In this document: piece after piece, positions 51,660 to 63,285 of the stretch
Position numbering within the stretch: the stretch's first letter is position 1
Layout of the letters: every line of letters begins with the position of its first letter
Source of the DNA: Flavobacteriales bacterium 34_180_T64
Lineage (GTDB): Bacteria; Bacteroidota; Bacteroidia; Flavobacteriales; Flavobacteriaceae
Direction: 5' to 3'
DNA: 64,000 nucleotides
Assembly (NCBI GenBank): GCA_002162765.1
Contig: MAAR01000019.1
Coordinates: forward strand, 1,572-65,571
Program-made: the position numbers and the translations under genes
Notes under the pieces: model-generated
What the model was told of the DNA's origin: nothing
What the model saw: the letters and a program-made list of their open reading frames with translations, nothing else
The model's database searches: none

Positions 51660-54600
51660 ATGTTAGCAAAAACAGCTGAAAGATTAAATTTCTCTTCTAT
51701 TATTAATAGAACTGAGTACCCGGATTTCTTGGATATTCAGATAAAATCCTTCCAGGATTTTTTCCAATTAGAGACTAAATCAGAACAAAGAGGAAATGAA
51801 GGCCTATATAATACCTTCATGGAAAACTTTCCAATCACAGACACACGTAATCAATTCGTCTTGGAATTTTTGGATTACTTTATTGATCCTCCAAGATATA
51901 CAATTGAAGAATGTATTGAAAGAGGATTAACATACAGTGTTCCACTTAAAGCAAGGTTAAAACTATATTGTACAGACCCTGAACATGAGGATTTCGAAAC
52001 CATTGTTCAAGATGTGTACTTAGGAACTATACCTTATATGACTCCAAGTGGTACATTTTGCATTAATGGTGCAGAACGTGTAGTTGTATCTCAATTACAT
52101 AGATCACCTGGTGTATTCTTTAGTCAATCTTTCCATGCTAATGGAACCAAGTTGTATTCAGCAAGAGTAATTCCTTTCAAAGGATCTTGGATAGAATTTG
52201 CAACTGATATCAATCAAGTAATGTATGCTTATATTGATAGAAAGAAAAAATTACCTGTAACCACTTTATTTAGAGCGATCGGATTTGAACGTGATAAAGA
52301 TATTCTAGAAATATTTGACCTTGCTGAAGAAGTTAAAGTGTCAAAATCAGGATTAAAGAAAATCGTTGGTCGTAAACTTGCTGCACGTGTATTAAATACA
52401 TGGCATGAAGATTTCGTTGATGAAGATACAGGAGAAGTTGTATCGATAGAACGAAATGAAATCGTTCTTGATCGTGATACAGTTATTGATAAAGAAAATA
52501 TAGAAGAAATTCTTGAAGCTGGTGTAAAAACAATTTTATTACACAAAGAAAGTGCGCAACAAGGAGATTATGCTATTATACATAATACACTTCAAAAGGA
52601 TCCAACAAACTCTGAAAAAGAAGCTGTAGAACACATTTACCGTCAATTACGTAACGCTGAGCCGCCTGATGAAGAAACTGCTCGTGGTATTATTGATAAA
52701 TTATTCTTCTCTGATCAACGTTACTCTTTAGGAGAAGTTGGTCGTTATAGAATGAATAAGAAATTGGGTCTTGATATTGGAATGGATAAGCAAGTACTTA
52801 CCAAAGAAGATATCATTACTATCATCAAATATTTAATTGAGTTGATTAACTCAAAAGCTGAGATTGATGATATTGATCACCTATCTAACCGTCGTGTACG
52901 TACAGTTGGTGAACAATTGTCTTCTCAATTTGGTGTTGGTTTAGCGCGTATGGCACGTACAATTCGTGAGCGTATGAACGTTCGTGATAATGAAGTATTT
53001 ACACCTATTGATTTGATTAATGCTAAAACATTATCATCAGTAATTAATTCATTCTTCGGTACAAATCAGTTATCTCAATTTATGGATCAAACCAATCCAT
53101 TAGCAGAGATTACGCACAAACGTCGTTTATCTGCTTTAGGTCCTGGTGGTCTATCAAGAGAACGTGCTGGTTTCGAAGTACGTGATGTTCACTATACACA
53201 CTATGGACGTTTATGTCCTATTGAAACTCCTGAGGGTCCGAATATTGGTCTGATTTCATCTCTATCTGTTTACGCAAAAGTAAATGGCATGGGATTCATC
53301 GAAACACCATATAGAAAGGTTGATAATGGAGTAGTTGATATTAAAAATATACCTACATATTTAAGTGCTGAAGAGGAAGAAGACATGCTAATCGCTCAAG
53401 CTAACGTTAGAGTTGATGATCATGGGAAAATTCTTGAAGATAAGATTATTGCAAGGCAAGAAGGTGATTTCCCAGTGATTGATCCAGCAAATGTTCATTA
53501 TACAGATGTTGCACCTAATCAAATTGCTTCAATTTCTGCATCTTTAATTCCTTTCTTAGAACATGATGATGCGAATAGAGCCTTGATGGGATCAAATATG
53601 ATGCGTCAAGCAGTTCCATTATTGCGTCCACAAGCTCCAATTGTAGGAACAGGTCTAGAACGTCAAGTGGCTTCAGATTCAAGAGTATTGATAAATGCTG
53701 AAGGAGATGGTCGTGTTGAATATGTTGATGCAAATGAAATTACAATCAAGTACGAACGTACTGATGATGCTGCTATGGTGAGCTTTGATAGCGATACTAA
53801 AACATATCCTTTAGTGAAATTCAGAAAGACCAATCAAGGTACGTCTATTAACTTAAAACCTATCGTAGAGAAAGGTGATAAAGTGAAAAAAGGACAGGTA
53901 CTTTGTCAAGGTTATGCAACTGAAAATGGAGAGTTAGCTTTAGGTAGAAATATGAAAGTGGCCTTTATGCCATGGAAAGGATATAACTTTGAGGATGCCA
54001 TCGTGATTTCTGAAAAAGTTGTTCGTGATGATATTTTCACATCTATTCATATCGATGAGTATTCATTAGAAGTAAGAGATACGAAATTAGGTAATGAAGA
54101 ATTAACCAATGATATTCCTAATGTTTCTGAAGAAGCTACTAAAGATTTAGATGAAAACGGAATGATTCGCGTTGGTGCTGAAATCAAACCTGGTGATATT
54201 TTAATAGGTAAAATTACACCTAAAGGAGAATCTGATCCAACACCTGAAGAGAAACTTTTACGTGCTATCTTTGGTGATAAAGCAGGTGATGTTAAAGATG
54301 CATCACTTAAAGCTTCACCATCATTACATGGTGTGGTAATTGAGAAAAAATTATTCTCAAGAGCTGTAAAAGACAAGCGTAAAAGAGCTAAGGATAAAGA
54401 AGATATCGAAGCTTTAGAAAACATTTACTACAAGAAATTTGACGACTTAAAAGATGTTTTAGTTGAAAAATTATTTACAATTGTAAATGGAAAAACGGCT
54501 CAAGGTATTTTCAACGACTTAAGTGAAGAGATTATTCCTAAGGGTAAGAAGTATACTTTAAAAATGTTAAATGCTGTTGATGATTATGCGCATTTAACTT

Positions 54601-55472
54601 CTGGTACATGGACTACTGATAAACATACAAACAGTTTAGTTGCTGATTTAATTCATAACTATAAGATTAAAGAAAATGATTTACAAGGATCATTACGTCG
54701 TGAGAAATTTACGATTTCTGTAGGAGATGAATTACCAGCAGGTATCATAAAACTTGCTAAAGTTTATGTTGCTAAAAAACGTAAATTAAAAGTGGGTGAT
54801 AAAATGGCAGGACGTCACGGAAATAAGGGTATTGTTGCTCGTATCGTTCGTCAAGAAGACATGCCATTCTTAGAAGATGGAACTCCAGTTGATATCGTAT
54901 TGAATCCATTAGGTGTACCATCTCGTATGAATATTGGACAAATTTATGAAACTGTTTTAGGTTGGGCTGGACAAAAATTAGGACGTACCTATGCTACACC
55001 TATTTTTGATGGTGCTACTCTAGATCAAATAAATGGATTTACTGATGAAGCTGGTGTGCCAAGATTTGGTCATACGTATCTTTATGATGGTGGAACAGGA
55101 GATCGTTTTGATCAACCGGCTACTGTAGGTGTGATCTATATGATCAAACTGGGCCATATGATTGACGATAAGATGCACGCACGTTCAATAGGACCTTACT
55201 CTTTAATTACACAACAACCTCTTGGTGGTAAAGCACAATTTGGTGGTCAACGTTTTGGAGAGATGGAAGTTTGGGCACTTGAAGCTTATGGAGCGTCAAG
55301 TACTTTGCGTGAAATCTTAACAGTAAAATCTGATGATGTTATTGGTAGAGCAAAAACTTACGAAGCAATCGTTAAGGGAGAGCCAATGCCAGAACCTGGA
55401 CTACCTGAATCTTTCAATGTATTAATGCATGAATTGAAAGGATTAGGATTAGATATTAGATTAGAGGAATAG
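51660..55472 (+). CDS. rpoB: RNA polymerase subunit beta
   Basis: The beta subunit forms half the polymerase active-site cleft and holds the rifampicin pocket. The 1270-aa sequence includes [34 protein letters not shown] (near 467-500, the rifampicin-region block). The end [17 protein letters not shown] and [24 protein letters not shown] region contacts beta prime. No truncation is visible. The rifampicin-block residues appear wild type (S, H, S order in [14 protein letters not shown] context) as far as can be read. Confidence 0.98.
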   Translation: MLAKTAERLNFSSIINRTEYPDFLDIQIKSFQDFFQLETKSEQRGNEGLYNTFMENFPITDTRNQFVLEFLDYFIDPPRYTIEECIERGLTYSVPLKARLKLYCTDPEHEDFETIVQDVYLGTIPYMTPSGTFCINGAERVVVSQLHRSPGVFFSQSFHANGTKLYSARVIPFKGSWIEFATDINQVMYAYIDRKKKLPVTTLFRAIGFERDKDILEIFDLAEEVKVSKSGLKKIVGRKLAARVLNTWHEDFVDEDTGEVVSIERNEIVLDRDTVIDKENIEEILEAGVKTILLHKESAQQGDYAIIHNTLQKDPTNSEKEAVEHIYRQLRNAEPPDEETARGIIDKLFFSDQRYSLGEVGRYRMNKKLGLDIGMDKQVLTKEDIITIIKYLIELINSKAEIDDIDHLSNRRVRTVGEQLSSQFGVGLARMARTIRERMNVRDNEVFTPIDLINAKTLSSVINSFFGTNQLSQFMDQTNPLAEITHKRRLSALGPGGLSRERAGFEVRDVHYTHYGRLCPIETPEGPNIGLISSLSVYAKVNGMGFIETPYRKVDNGVVDIKNIPTYLSAEEEEDMLIAQANVRVDDHGKILEDKIIARQEGDFPVIDPANVHYTDVAPNQIASISASLIPFLEHDDANRALMGSNMMRQAVPLLRPQAPIVGTGLERQVASDSRVLINAEGDGRVEYVDANEITIKYERTDDAAMVSFDSDTKTYPLVKFRKTNQGTSINLKPIVEKGDKVKKGQVLCQGYATENGELALGRNMKVAFMPWKGYNFEDAIVISEKVVRDDIFTSIHIDEYSLEVRDTKLGNEELTNDIPNVSEEATKDLDENGMIRVGAEIKPGDILIGKITPKGESDPTPEEKLLRAIFGDKAGDVKDASLKASPSLHGVVIEKKLFSRAVKDKRKRAKDKEDIEALENIYYKKFDDLKDVLVEKLFTIVNGKTAQGIFNDLSEEIIPKGKKYTLKMLNAVDDYAHLTSGTWTTDKHTNSLVADLIHNYKIKENDLQGSLRREKFTISVGDELPAGIIKLAKVYVAKKRKLKVGDKMAGRHGNKGIVARIVRQEDMPFLEDGTPVDIVLNPLGVPSRMNIGQIYETVLGWAGQKLGRTYATPIFDGATLDQINGFTDEAGVPRFGHTYLYDGGTGDRFDQPATVGVIYMIKLGHMIDDKMHARSIGPYSLITQQPLGGKAQFGGQRFGEMEVWALEAYGASSTLREILTVKSDDVIGRAKTYEAIVKGEPMPEPGLPESFNVLMHELKGLGLDIRLEE

Positions 55473-55534
55473 TTAATTCCCTCGAAAGAGGGAATATATA
55501 AAGTTTACAAAATAATTCGATAGTACCATATATT

Positions 55535-58500
55535 ATGGCAAGAAGACAAGATAAGAATACAATTCAGAGATTTAATAAAATCTCTATTGGTTTAGCATCT
55601 CCAGAGTCTGTTTTAGGAGCATCTCGTGGCGAAGTTTTAAAACCAGAAACTATTAATTATCGAACACATAAACCAGAGCGTGACGGTTTATTCTGTGAGC
55701 GTATTTTTGGTCCTGTAAAGGATTTTGAATGTGCTTGTGGAAAATACAAAAGAATACGTTATAAAGGTATTGTTTGTGACCGTTGTGGTGTTGAAGTAAC
55801 TGAAAAGAAAGTACGTCGAGATAGAGTTGGACACATCAACCTTGTTGTGCCAGTTGCTCATATCTGGTATTTCCGTTCGTTACCAAATAAAATTGGATAT
55901 TTACTTGGTTTACCATCTAAGCGATTAGATATGATTATTTACTACGAACGATACGTAGTAATTCAACCTGGTAATGCAAAAAATATAGAGGGAGAACCAT
56001 TGCAAAAAATGGATTTCTTAACTGAAGAAGAATACCTAAATATTCTTGAAACACTTCCTCAAGAAAATCAATATTTAGACGATACTGATCCTGAAAAGTT
56101 CATTGCGAAAATGGGAGCAGAGTGTTTAATTGATTTATTAGCTAGAATAGATTTAAATCAATTGTCTTATGATTTGCGTCATAAAGCAAATACTGAAACA
56201 TCTAAACAACGTAAAACCGAAGCGTTAAAACGTTTACAAGTTGTTGAAGCGTTTAGAGATTCTAATGCGAATCGTGAGAATAGACCAGAATGGATGATTA
56301 TGAAAGCCATTCCAATTATTCCGCCAGAATTACGTCCATTAGTACCTTTAGATGGTGGTCGTTTTGCGACTTCAGATTTAAATGATTTATACCGTCGTGT
56401 AATTATTCGTAATAACCGTTTGAAGAGACTTGTTGAAATCAAGGCTCCTGAAGTGATTTTACGTAATGAAAAACGTATGTTACAAGAATCTGTGGATTCA
56501 TTATTTGATAACACACGTAAAGCGTCTGCAGTAAAAACAGATTCTAACAGACCTTTAAAATCTTTATCTGATTCATTAAAAGGTAAACAAGGTCGTTTCC
56601 GTCAAAATTTACTTGGTAAACGTGTGGATTATTCAGCACGTTCGGTAATTGTTGTTGGACCAGAATTAAAATTATTTGAATGTGGATTGCCTAAAGGTAT
56701 GGCAGCTGAGCTTTACAAGCCTTTTATTATCAGAAAACTGATTGAAAGAGGAATCGTAAAAACAGTAAAATCTGCGAAGAAAATTATAGATAGAAAAGAA
56801 CCTGTAGTTTGGGATATCTTAGAGAATGTTTTAAAAGGACATCCCGTGCTTTTAAATCGTGCCCCTACACTTCACAGGCTAGGTATTCAGGCGTTTCAAC
56901 CTAAATTAATTGAAGGTAAGGCAATTCAATTACACCCGTTAGTGTGTACTGCATTTAATGCCGATTTTGATGGAGATCAAATGGCGGTGCATTTACCATT
57001 AGGTCCTGAAGCTATTCTGGAATGTCAATTATTAATGCTGGCATCTCATAATATCTTAAATCCTGCGAATGGTTCACCAGTAACGGTACCATCTCAAGAT
57101 ATGGTTCTTGGTTTATATTATATGACCAAGCAGAGAAAAACGACTGATGATTATAAGGTAATTGGTGAAGGTTTAACATTCTACTCTCCAGAAGAAGTAA
57201 CTATTGCTTACAATGAAAAGAGAGTTGAACTAAACGCAACTATTAAAGTTAGAACACAAGATTTTAATGATGAAGGTGTATTAACATCTCAAATTATTGA
57301 AACCACAGTTGGACGTGTATTATTTAATGAAAAAGTACCAGAAGCTGCGGGTTATATTAATGAGGTTCTTACTAAAAAATCATTAAGAGATATTATTGGT
57401 AATATATTAAAAGCAACTAGTGTTCCTGAAACTGCATCGTTCTTAGATGAGATTAAAACATTAGGATATAAGTTCGCATTCCAAGGTGGATTGTCATTTA
57501 GTTTAGGAGATATTATTATCCCAGCTGAAAAACAAGGTATGATTGATAAAGCTAATGGCTTAGTTGATGGTATTATGGCAAATTATAATATGGGATTAAT
57601 TACTAATAACGAACGTTATAACCAAGTTATTGATATTTGGACTTCTACTAATGCTGAATTGACAGAATTGTCAATGAAACGTATTCGTGAAGATCAACAA
57701 GGATTTAACTCAGTATATATGATGCTTGATTCTGGAGCTCGTGGATCCAAAGAACAGATTCGTCAGCTTACAGGTATGCGTGGATTAATGGCAAAACCAA
57801 AAAAATCTACTGCCGGAGGTGGAGAGATTATTGAGAATCCAATTCTTTCTAACTTTAAAGAAGGACTTTCAATCTTAGAATATTTTATCTCTACACACGG
57901 TGCTCGTAAAGGTCTTGCCGATACCGCACTTAAAACTGCCGATGCTGGTTACTTAACACGTCGTTTAGTAGATGTATCTCAAGATGTAATTATTTACAGT
58001 GAAGACTGTGGAACATTGAGAGGTATTGAAGTATCTGCATTGAAGAAGAACGAAGAGATTATTGAAACACTAGAAGATAGAATTGTTGGACGTACATCTT
58101 TAAACGATGTATATGACCCAATTACTGAAGAGCTTTTAGTGGCTGCTGGTGAACATATTCATGATAATGTTGCTAAACGTATACAGGCCTCTCCATTAGA
58201 TTCTATTGAAGTGCGTTCTGCGTTAAGTTGTGAAGCTAAAAAAGGAATTTGTTCTGCATGTTACGGACGTAACCTTGCTACTGGTAAAATGGTACAAAGA
58301 GGTGAAGCTGTTGGTGTTGTTGCCGCACAATCTATTGGTGAACCAGGAACACAGTTAACATTACGTACATTCCACGTTGGTGGTATTGCGGGTAACATTT
58401 CTGAAGAAAATAAGTTAACGGTTAAGTTTGATGGTGTTGCTGAAATTGAAGATCTTAAAACAGTTAAGAGTAAAGATAATGAAGGAAATGAGGTTGATGT

Positions 58501-59836
58501 AGTAATTTCAAGAACCTCTGAACTTAAATTGGTTGATGCCAAAACAGGAATTACCTTAAGTACAAATAATATTCCTTATGGATCTTACATCTATGTGAAA
58601 AATGGATCTAAGCTTAAAAAGGATGATGTTGTTTGTCAATGGGATCCATATAACGGTGTTATTATTTCAGAGTTTGCTGGAAAAGTAAAATATGAAAACA
58701 TTGAACAAGGTATAACGTATCAAGTAGAAATTGATGAGCAAACTGGATTCCAAGAAAAAGTAATTTCTGAATCTAGAAACAAGAAGTTGATTCCTACAAT
58801 GCATATTGAAGACGCTAAAGGAAATACAATTCGTTCATATAATTTACCTGTAGGAGCTCACTTAATGATTGATGATGGTGAGAAGATTAATATTGGTAAA
58901 ATTTTAGTTAAAATACCACGGAAATCAGCTAAAGCTGGTGATATTACTGGAGGTTTACCTCGTGTAACAGAATTGTTTGAAGCGCGTAATCCATCTAATC
59001 CGGCAGTAGTGAGTGCTATTGATGGTGTTGTATCTTTTGGTAAAATTAAAAGAGGTAATCGCGAGATTATTATTGAATCTAAAACAGGTGATATTAAGAA
59101 ATACTTAGTGAAGTTATCGAATCAAATTCTTGTACAAGAAAATGATTATGTAAAAGCTGGTATGCCATTATCTGATGGTTCAATTACACCTAATGATATC
59201 TTAAATATTAAAGGACCATCTGCAGTTCAACAATACTTGGTAAATGAAGTACAAGAAGTATATCGTTTACAAGGTGTGAAAATTAATGATAAGCACTTCG
59301 AAGTGGTTGTTAGACAAATGATGCGTAAAGTAAAAATCATTGATTCTGGTGATACAATTTTCTTAGAAGATCAATTGGCTCATAAAGCTGATTTCATTGA
59401 AGAGAATGATAAGATTTTCGGATTGAAAGTAGTTGAAGAAGCTGGGGATTCTGAAAACCTTAAACCAGGACAGATTATTTCTTCTCGTGAAATGAGAGAT
59501 GAAAATTCGATTTTACGTCGTGAGGATAAAGCGTTAGTTACTGCTAGAGAAGCTAGGCCAGCTACTGCTACTCCTATCTTGCAAGGTATTACTAGAGCGT
59601 CATTACAAACTAAATCGTTTATATCTGCTGCATCATTCCAGGAAACTACTAAAGTTTTAAATGAAGCTGCAGTGAGCGCTAAGGTAGATGATTTAGAAGG
59701 TCTTAAAGAGAATGTAATTGTTGGTCATAGAATTCCAGCAGGAACAGGTGTAAGACGTTTTGAAAGCATTATTGTTGGCTCTAAAGAAGAGTTCAACGAA
59801 ATGATGAAGGTAAAAGAGGAAATGAATTATAATTAA
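55535..59836 (+). CDS. rpoC: RNA polymerase subunit beta prime
   Basis: The catalytic beta prime subunit, 1433 aa. The zinc ribbon [24 protein letters not shown] lies near 69-92. The active-site magnesium motif NADFDGDQM lies near residues 477-485, followed by [19 protein letters not shown] and the trigger-loop-type [28 protein letters not shown] (near 920-947). A second four-cysteine set (CGTL, CEAK..CSACYG) is present. It is followed 8 bases later by a DUF3467 gene and then a terminator. Confidence 0.98.
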   Translation: MARRQDKNTIQRFNKISIGLASPESVLGASRGEVLKPETINYRTHKPERDGLFCERIFGPVKDFECACGKYKRIRYKGIVCDRCGVEVTEKKVRRDRVGHINLVVPVAHIWYFRSLPNKIGYLLGLPSKRLDMIIYYERYVVIQPGNAKNIEGEPLQKMDFLTEEEYLNILETLPQENQYLDDTDPEKFIAKMGAECLIDLLARIDLNQLSYDLRHKANTETSKQRKTEALKRLQVVEAFRDSNANRENRPEWMIMKAIPIIPPELRPLVPLDGGRFATSDLNDLYRRVIIRNNRLKRLVEIKAPEVILRNEKRMLQESVDSLFDNTRKASAVKTDSNRPLKSLSDSLKGKQGRFRQNLLGKRVDYSARSVIVVGPELKLFECGLPKGMAAELYKPFIIRKLIERGIVKTVKSAKKIIDRKEPVVWDILENVLKGHPVLLNRAPTLHRLGIQAFQPKLIEGKAIQLHPLVCTAFNADFDGDQMAVHLPLGPEAILECQLLMLASHNILNPANGSPVTVPSQDMVLGLYYMTKQRKTTDDYKVIGEGLTFYSPEEVTIAYNEKRVELNATIKVRTQDFNDEGVLTSQIIETTVGRVLFNEKVPEAAGYINEVLTKKSLRDIIGNILKATSVPETASFLDEIKTLGYKFAFQGGLSFSLGDIIIPAEKQGMIDKANGLVDGIMANYNMGLITNNERYNQVIDIWTSTNAELTELSMKRIREDQQGFNSVYMMLDSGARGSKEQIRQLTGMRGLMAKPKKSTAGGGEIIENPILSNFKEGLSILEYFISTHGARKGLADTALKTADAGYLTRRLVDVSQDVIIYSEDCGTLRGIEVSALKKNEEIIETLEDRIVGRTSLNDVYDPITEELLVAAGEHIHDNVAKRIQASPLDSIEVRSALSCEAKKGICSACYGRNLATGKMVQRGEAVGVVAAQSIGEPGTQLTLRTFHVGGIAGNISEENKLTVKFDGVAEIEDLKTVKSKDNEGNEVDVVISRTSELKLVDAKTGITLSTNNIPYGSYIYVKNGSKLKKDDVVCQWDPYNGVIISEFAGKVKYENIEQGITYQVEIDEQTGFQEKVISESRNKKLIPTMHIEDAKGNTIRSYNLPVGAHLMIDDGEKINIGKILVKIPRKSAKAGDITGGLPRVTELFEARNPSNPAVVSAIDGVVSFGKIKRGNREIIIESKTGDIKKYLVKLSNQILVQENDYVKAGMPLSDGSITPNDILNIKGPSAVQQYLVNEVQEVYRLQGVKINDKHFEVVVRQMMRKVKIIDSGDTIFLEDQLAHKADFIEENDKIFGLKVVEEAGDSENLKPGQIISSREMRDENSILRREDKALVTAREARPATATPILQGITRASLQTKSFISAASFQETTKVLNEAAVSAKVDDLEGLKENVIVGHRIPAGTGVRRFESIIVGSKEEFNEMMKVKEEMNYN

Positions 59837-59844
59837 TAATTAGT

Positions 59845-60162
59845 ATGGCAGAAGATAAAAATCAAAAGAAACAAGGTCAAATTAATATTGAATTAGATGA
59901 GAAAGTGGCTGAAGGAACATATTCCAATTTGGCAATCATAAATCATTCAGTATCTGAGTTTGTTGTTGATTTTGTAAGTATTATGCCAGGTACACCAAAA
60001 AGCAAAGTGAAGTCAAGAATTATATTGACACCACAACATGCGAAGCGTTTGCTTAAAGCTTTAGGAGATAACGTGAAGCGATTTGAAAGTGCTCATGGTG
60101 AAATTAAAGATTATGAACAGCCTCCAATTCCATTGAATTTTGGACCAACTGGTCAAGCATAA
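59845..60162 (+). CDS. DUF3467 protein
   Basis: A 105-aa protein of the DUF3467 family, found after rpoC in many Bacteroidota, with no established role. INIELDEKVAEGTYSNLAIINHSVSEFVVDFVSIMPG and the KSRIILTPQHAKRLLKAL segment are the family pattern. It is cotranscribed with rpoC (8-base gap) and precedes the operon terminator, so expression is tied to RNA polymerase. Confidence 0.88.
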   Translation: MAEDKNQKKQGQINIELDEKVAEGTYSNLAIINHSVSEFVVDFVSIMPGTPKSKVKSRIILTPQHAKRLLKALGDNVKRFESAHGEIKDYEQPPIPLNFGPTGQA

Positions 60163-60165
60163 ATA

Positions 60166-60203
60166 AAAAAAAACCCTTTGGAAATATCCAGAGGGTTTTT
60201 TTA
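60166..60203 (+). terminator. Terminator of the rpoBC operon
   Basis: AAACCCTTTGGA and TCCAGAGGGTTT make a stem of about 12 pairs with one mismatch and an AATA loop, followed by seven Ts. Confidence 0.9.
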
Positions 60204-60240
60204 TTATAAGCGATTCAGGCTAAGACGAATCTAACTTAAA

Positions 60241-60468
60241 TTAAGCGACTTCTTTGTTTTTGTAAAATTGTAAAGCTCCGGATGGACACTTTTTTACCTG
60301 TTCTATTATTTTACTTGAAGATGCACCATCAAGGTTTACCCAAGGAATAACAGAGTTTCTAAATACGTTTGAAAGTTCTTTTGCGCAACGTTCTGCATTA
60401 ATGCAGACGCAAGGTTCGAAGGTTACAGTAATATCCGTATTACTGAAAACATTTGCATTTGTTTCCAT
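60241..60468 (-). CDS. Small [4Fe-4S] mono-cluster protein
   Basis: A 75-aa protein with four cysteines (C20, C22, C28 and C61) in FEPCVCINAERCAKEL and KKCPSGALQFYK. This is the divergent Fer4_19 mono-cluster pattern, suggesting one [4Fe-4S] cluster and an electron-carrier or sensor role in the cytosol. The terminal CPSGAL is typical. It lies alone on its strand. Upstream, at 60538-60571, are two palindromic TAATCGATTA sites 21 bp apart, which look like operators, so it may be regulated. Confidence 0.85.
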   Translation of the reverse strand: METNANVFSNTDITVTFEPCVCINAERCAKELSNVFRNSVIPWVNLDGASSSKIIEQVKKCPSGALQFYKNKEVA

Positions 60469-60537
60469 AAGTAGATCATTATTTGGGGTTATGATTCTAA
60501 ATTAAATGTAGATAACAAAATAATGGTCACCTTCAAA

Positions 60538-60595
60538 TAATCGATTAAATGTAATGATTAATCGATTAAATACAACATTTTTAGCAACTAATCGA
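60538..60595. promoter_or_regulatory. Paired TAATCGATTA palindromes upstream of [4Fe-4S] gene
   Basis: TAATCGATTA is a perfect 10-bp palindrome at 60538-60547 and again at 60559-60568. The second is extended to the 12-bp palindrome TTAATCGATTAA. Their centres are 21 bp apart, two helical turns. A third half-like site TAATCGA is at 60589-60595. The spacing fits a cooperatively bound dimeric regulator. The regulator is unknown. Confidence 0.55.
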
Positions 60596-60621
60596 CGAAC
60601 GACATGCTGTTTTTTTTGTTT

Positions 60622-62211
60622 TTAATTGAATTCGGAAGTAAAATGAAAGGTGATACTTGGGTATTTTTGTTGTGTCATTTGTAAAGAAAATGAAGAGTCG
60701 GCTAAAAATACAAGCTGATCCTGCTTGTCTTTCGCCAAATAACGTTGTTTAACTCTTAAAAATTCTTTGTACTCATCGTTCTTTGGATCTTCAGCTTCGA
60801 TCCAGCAGGCTTTGAAAACATTCAAATTTTCGTAAATACATTTGGCACCATATTCATGCTCCAATCGATATTGTATGACTTCATATTGCAATGCACCAAC
60901 AGTTCCAATTACCTTTCTACCATTAAGTTCGAGCGTAAATAATTGAGCCACTCCCTCATCCATTAATTGATCTATGCCTTTATTAAGTTGTTTTGATTTT
61001 AACGGATCTGCATTATTAATATATCTAAAATGCTCAGGAGAGAAACTCGGGACACCCTTGTAATTTAGTAATTCACCTTCAGTAAATGTATCCCCTATTT
61101 TAAAATTCCCAGTATCTTGAAGACCAACAATATCTCCAGGATATGATATATCTACAATTTCTTTCTTTTCCGCAAAAAAGGCATTCGGACTCGAAAATTT
61201 TACTTTTTTGTTATTTCTAACGTGTAAATATGGTGCATTTCGTTTAAATTCACCGGAAACAATTTTTACAAATGCTAAGCGATTTCTATGATTCGGATCC
61301 ATATTAGCATGTATTTTAAATACAAAACCACTGAATTTATTTTCGTCAGGTGCTACTAAACGTTCTTCACTTTGTTTGGGTCTTGGAGTTGGGGCTATAT
61401 CCACGAAACAATCTAACAATTCTCTTACTCCAAAATTATTAAGTGCTGAACCAAAAAATACAGGTTGTAAATCACCTGCTAAGTAATCGTCCTTATTAAA
61501 CTTAGGATAAATACCATCAACCAATTCAATTTCTTCTCGCAGCGTATTGGCAGCTTGATCTCCGATTAAATCGTTTAATTCTTCAGAATTTAAATCTTTA
61601 ATCTCGATCGTTTCTTCTATATCTTTTCTACTATCTCCACTAAAAAGGTTAACATTCTTCTCCCAGATATTATAGATGCCCTTAAAGTCGTAGCCCATTC
61701 CTATTGGAAAACTTAGTGGCACCACTTTTAAACCCAATTTTTGTTCTATTTCATCTAATAAATCAAATGCATCTTTTCCTTCACGATCCATTTTATTAAT
61801 AAAAACGATCATTGGAATGTTACGCATTCTACAAACTTCAACCAATTTTTCAGTTTGTTCCTCAACGCCTTTTGCAACATCAACCACTACTATAACACTA
61901 TCAACTGCTGTAAGCGTTCTAAACGTGTCTTCAGCAAAATCCTTGTGTCCAGGTGTATCCAAAATATTAATTTTGATGTCGTTATATTCGAATGCTAGAA
62001 CAGACGTGGCTACAGAAATTCCACGCTGACGTTCAATTTCCATGAAATCACTAGTAGCTCCTTTTTTGATTTTATTGCTCTTTACCGCACCAGCTTCTTG
62101 AATGGCTCCACCGAAAAGTAAAAGTTTTTCCGTCAAGGTTGTTTTTCCAGCATCCGGATGGGAAATGATTCCAAAAGTACGTCGTCTATTTATTTCTTCA
62201 AGAAAGGTCAT
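60622..62211 (-). CDS. prfC: Peptide chain release factor 3
   Basis: RF3 is a GTPase that recycles RF1 and RF2 after termination. The 529-aa protein has P-loop HPDAGKTT at 18-25, ISVATSVLAFEYNDIKINILDTPGHKDFAEDTFRTLTAVD and NKMDREGKDAFDLLDEIE. The C-terminal half is EF-G-like. The frame opens at 62253, but TATCTTTG on the minus strand (62235-62228) is a perfect -7 box that would lie after that start. MTFLEEINRRRTFGIISHPD at 62211 is also the normal RF3 beginning. A divergent regulator gene lies upstream. Confidence 0.94.
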   Translation of the reverse strand: MTFLEEINRRRTFGIISHPDAGKTTLTEKLLLFGGAIQEAGAVKSNKIKKGATSDFMEIERQRGISVATSVLAFEYNDIKINILDTPGHKDFAEDTFRTLTAVDSVIVVVDVAKGVEEQTEKLVEVCRMRNIPMIVFINKMDREGKDAFDLLDEIEQKLGLKVVPLSFPIGMGYDFKGIYNIWEKNVNLFSGDSRKDIEETIEIKDLNSEELNDLIGDQAANTLREEIELVDGIYPKFNKDDYLAGDLQPVFFGSALNNFGVRELLDCFVDIAPTPRPKQSEERLVAPDENKFSGFVFKIHANMDPNHRNRLAFVKIVSGEFKRNAPYLHVRNNKKVKFSSPNAFFAEKKEIVDISYPGDIVGLQDTGNFKIGDTFTEGELLNYKGVPSFSPEHFRYINNADPLKSKQLNKGIDQLMDEGVAQLFTLELNGRKVIGTVGALQYEVIQYRLEHEYGAKCIYENLNVFKACWIEAEDPKNDEYKEFLRVKQRYLAKDKQDQLVFLADSSFSLQMTQQKYPSITFHFTSEFN

Positions 62212-62227
62212 AAAAGTTAAATTTTGG

Positions 62228-62235
62228 CAAAGATA
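62228..62235 (-). promoter_or_regulatory. -7 box TATCTTTG for prfC
   Basis: Perfect TANNTTTG on the minus strand, 16 bases before the prfC ATG at 62211. It decides the start against 62253. Confidence 0.6.
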
Positions 62236-62260
62236 TAATAAATGTTTAGCCATGGAATAG

Positions 62261-62292
62261 TTTGGTTTAATGATTCCATTAATTTATCTTTG
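62261..62292 (+). promoter_or_regulatory. Consensus promoter of LuxR-type gene
   Basis: TTTG at 62261-62264 and TATCTTTG at 62285-62292 with 20 bases between them. The leader to the ATG at 62348 is about 50 bases. It lies back to back with the prfC promoter. Confidence 0.65.
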
Positions 62293-62347
62293 TTTTCGGA
62301 ATTATCCTACATTAACTATTGACTTCTTGAGGTTTAAACTATAATAA

Positions 62348-63103
62348 ATGGCAACATACAGTTTAGAAAAACTATTTGGTATATTTAAGGATTTAAGCAC
62401 TGATACTAACACTTTAGATTCCAAAAATTATATGGACTGGGTGCAGCGGTATGTTGAAATAGCGCAACCAGATTTTGTATCTGTAATGGATATACAGGCT
62501 CAAGAACCTTTAATATACCAAAAGAATTACAACCTAGAATTTTCGAAAGATCAAGACGGAACCATTCAAAATATTATTGATGGTGTTGATAAAGGTCAAG
62601 TTGAAAGAATACTGACGGCAGATACAAAATTAGTGGAGTTTACTTATGCGACTTACGTAGAACCAAAAAAGTGCACTTTTCATTTAAGATTCAATGCTAC
62701 ACTTATCCCAGGGAATCCTAGATCGTTCTTGCGAACAGTCACTATTTTGGAAAGAGGGAAAAATGATATTCCAAAATATGTATTGACAGGTATTTTTGAT
62801 ATTACAGAGCTACATGGATCAAATGTCAAGACTCAAATAGATATTAAGAATTTTGGAGATAATGGGAATTATTTAGATGAGAAGCTTCAAGCATTAAAAA
62901 TGGAGTTAACAAGAATACTTCAGCCTGAATTAAATCTAACTAAAAGAGAAAAAAATGTACTTCAACTAATCTCCCAAGGGAAAACCAGTGATCAAATAGC
63001 AGTAGAACTTAATATTTCTGTATCTACAGTTAATACTCATAGGCAAAATCTAATTAAAAAAAACAATGTTAAGAATACATCGGCATTGTTACACACCTTC
63101 TAA
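62348..63103 (+). CDS. LuxR-type transcriptional regulator with PAS-like sensor
   Basis: A 251-aa regulator. The C-terminal LuxR helix-turn-helix (about 196-251) contains NLTKREKNVLQLISQGKTSDQIAVELNISVSTVNTHRQNLIKKNNV, the standard fold. The N-terminal about 180 residues hold a PAS-like segment (about 40-155) with no receiver-domain phosphorylation Asp visible, so it is not a response regulator. Its signal is unknown; it may sense a ligand through the PAS region. It is divergent from prfC and followed by a terminator. Confidence 0.85.
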   Translation: MATYSLEKLFGIFKDLSTDTNTLDSKNYMDWVQRYVEIAQPDFVSVMDIQAQEPLIYQKNYNLEFSKDQDGTIQNIIDGVDKGQVERILTADTKLVEFTYATYVEPKKCTFHLRFNATLIPGNPRSFLRTVTILERGKNDIPKYVLTGIFDITELHGSNVKTQIDIKNFGDNGNYLDEKLQALKMELTRILQPELNLTKREKNVLQLISQGKTSDQIAVELNISVSTVNTHRQNLIKKNNVKNTSALLHTF

Positions 63104-63131
63104 AGAAGTAATAATCTTTTTTTTAGAGAAG

Positions 63132-63161
63132 AAAAATACTGATTTATCAGTATTTTTTTTT
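63132..63161 (+). terminator. Intrinsic terminator after LuxR-type gene
   Basis: AAAATACTGA and TCAGTATTTT form a 10-bp perfect stem with a TTTA loop, followed by a run of Ts. The symmetry could make it bidirectional. Confidence 0.85.
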
Positions 63162-63285
63162 AGCTCTATCAATCTTAGTTTTACAGACTGATAATTGAAA
63201 TTTCGGATTGACCCGAATTAACAAAACTAAAATGATCTCTAATTTTTTATCAGCAATCACAAATACTAACTCTTACCATATATAG

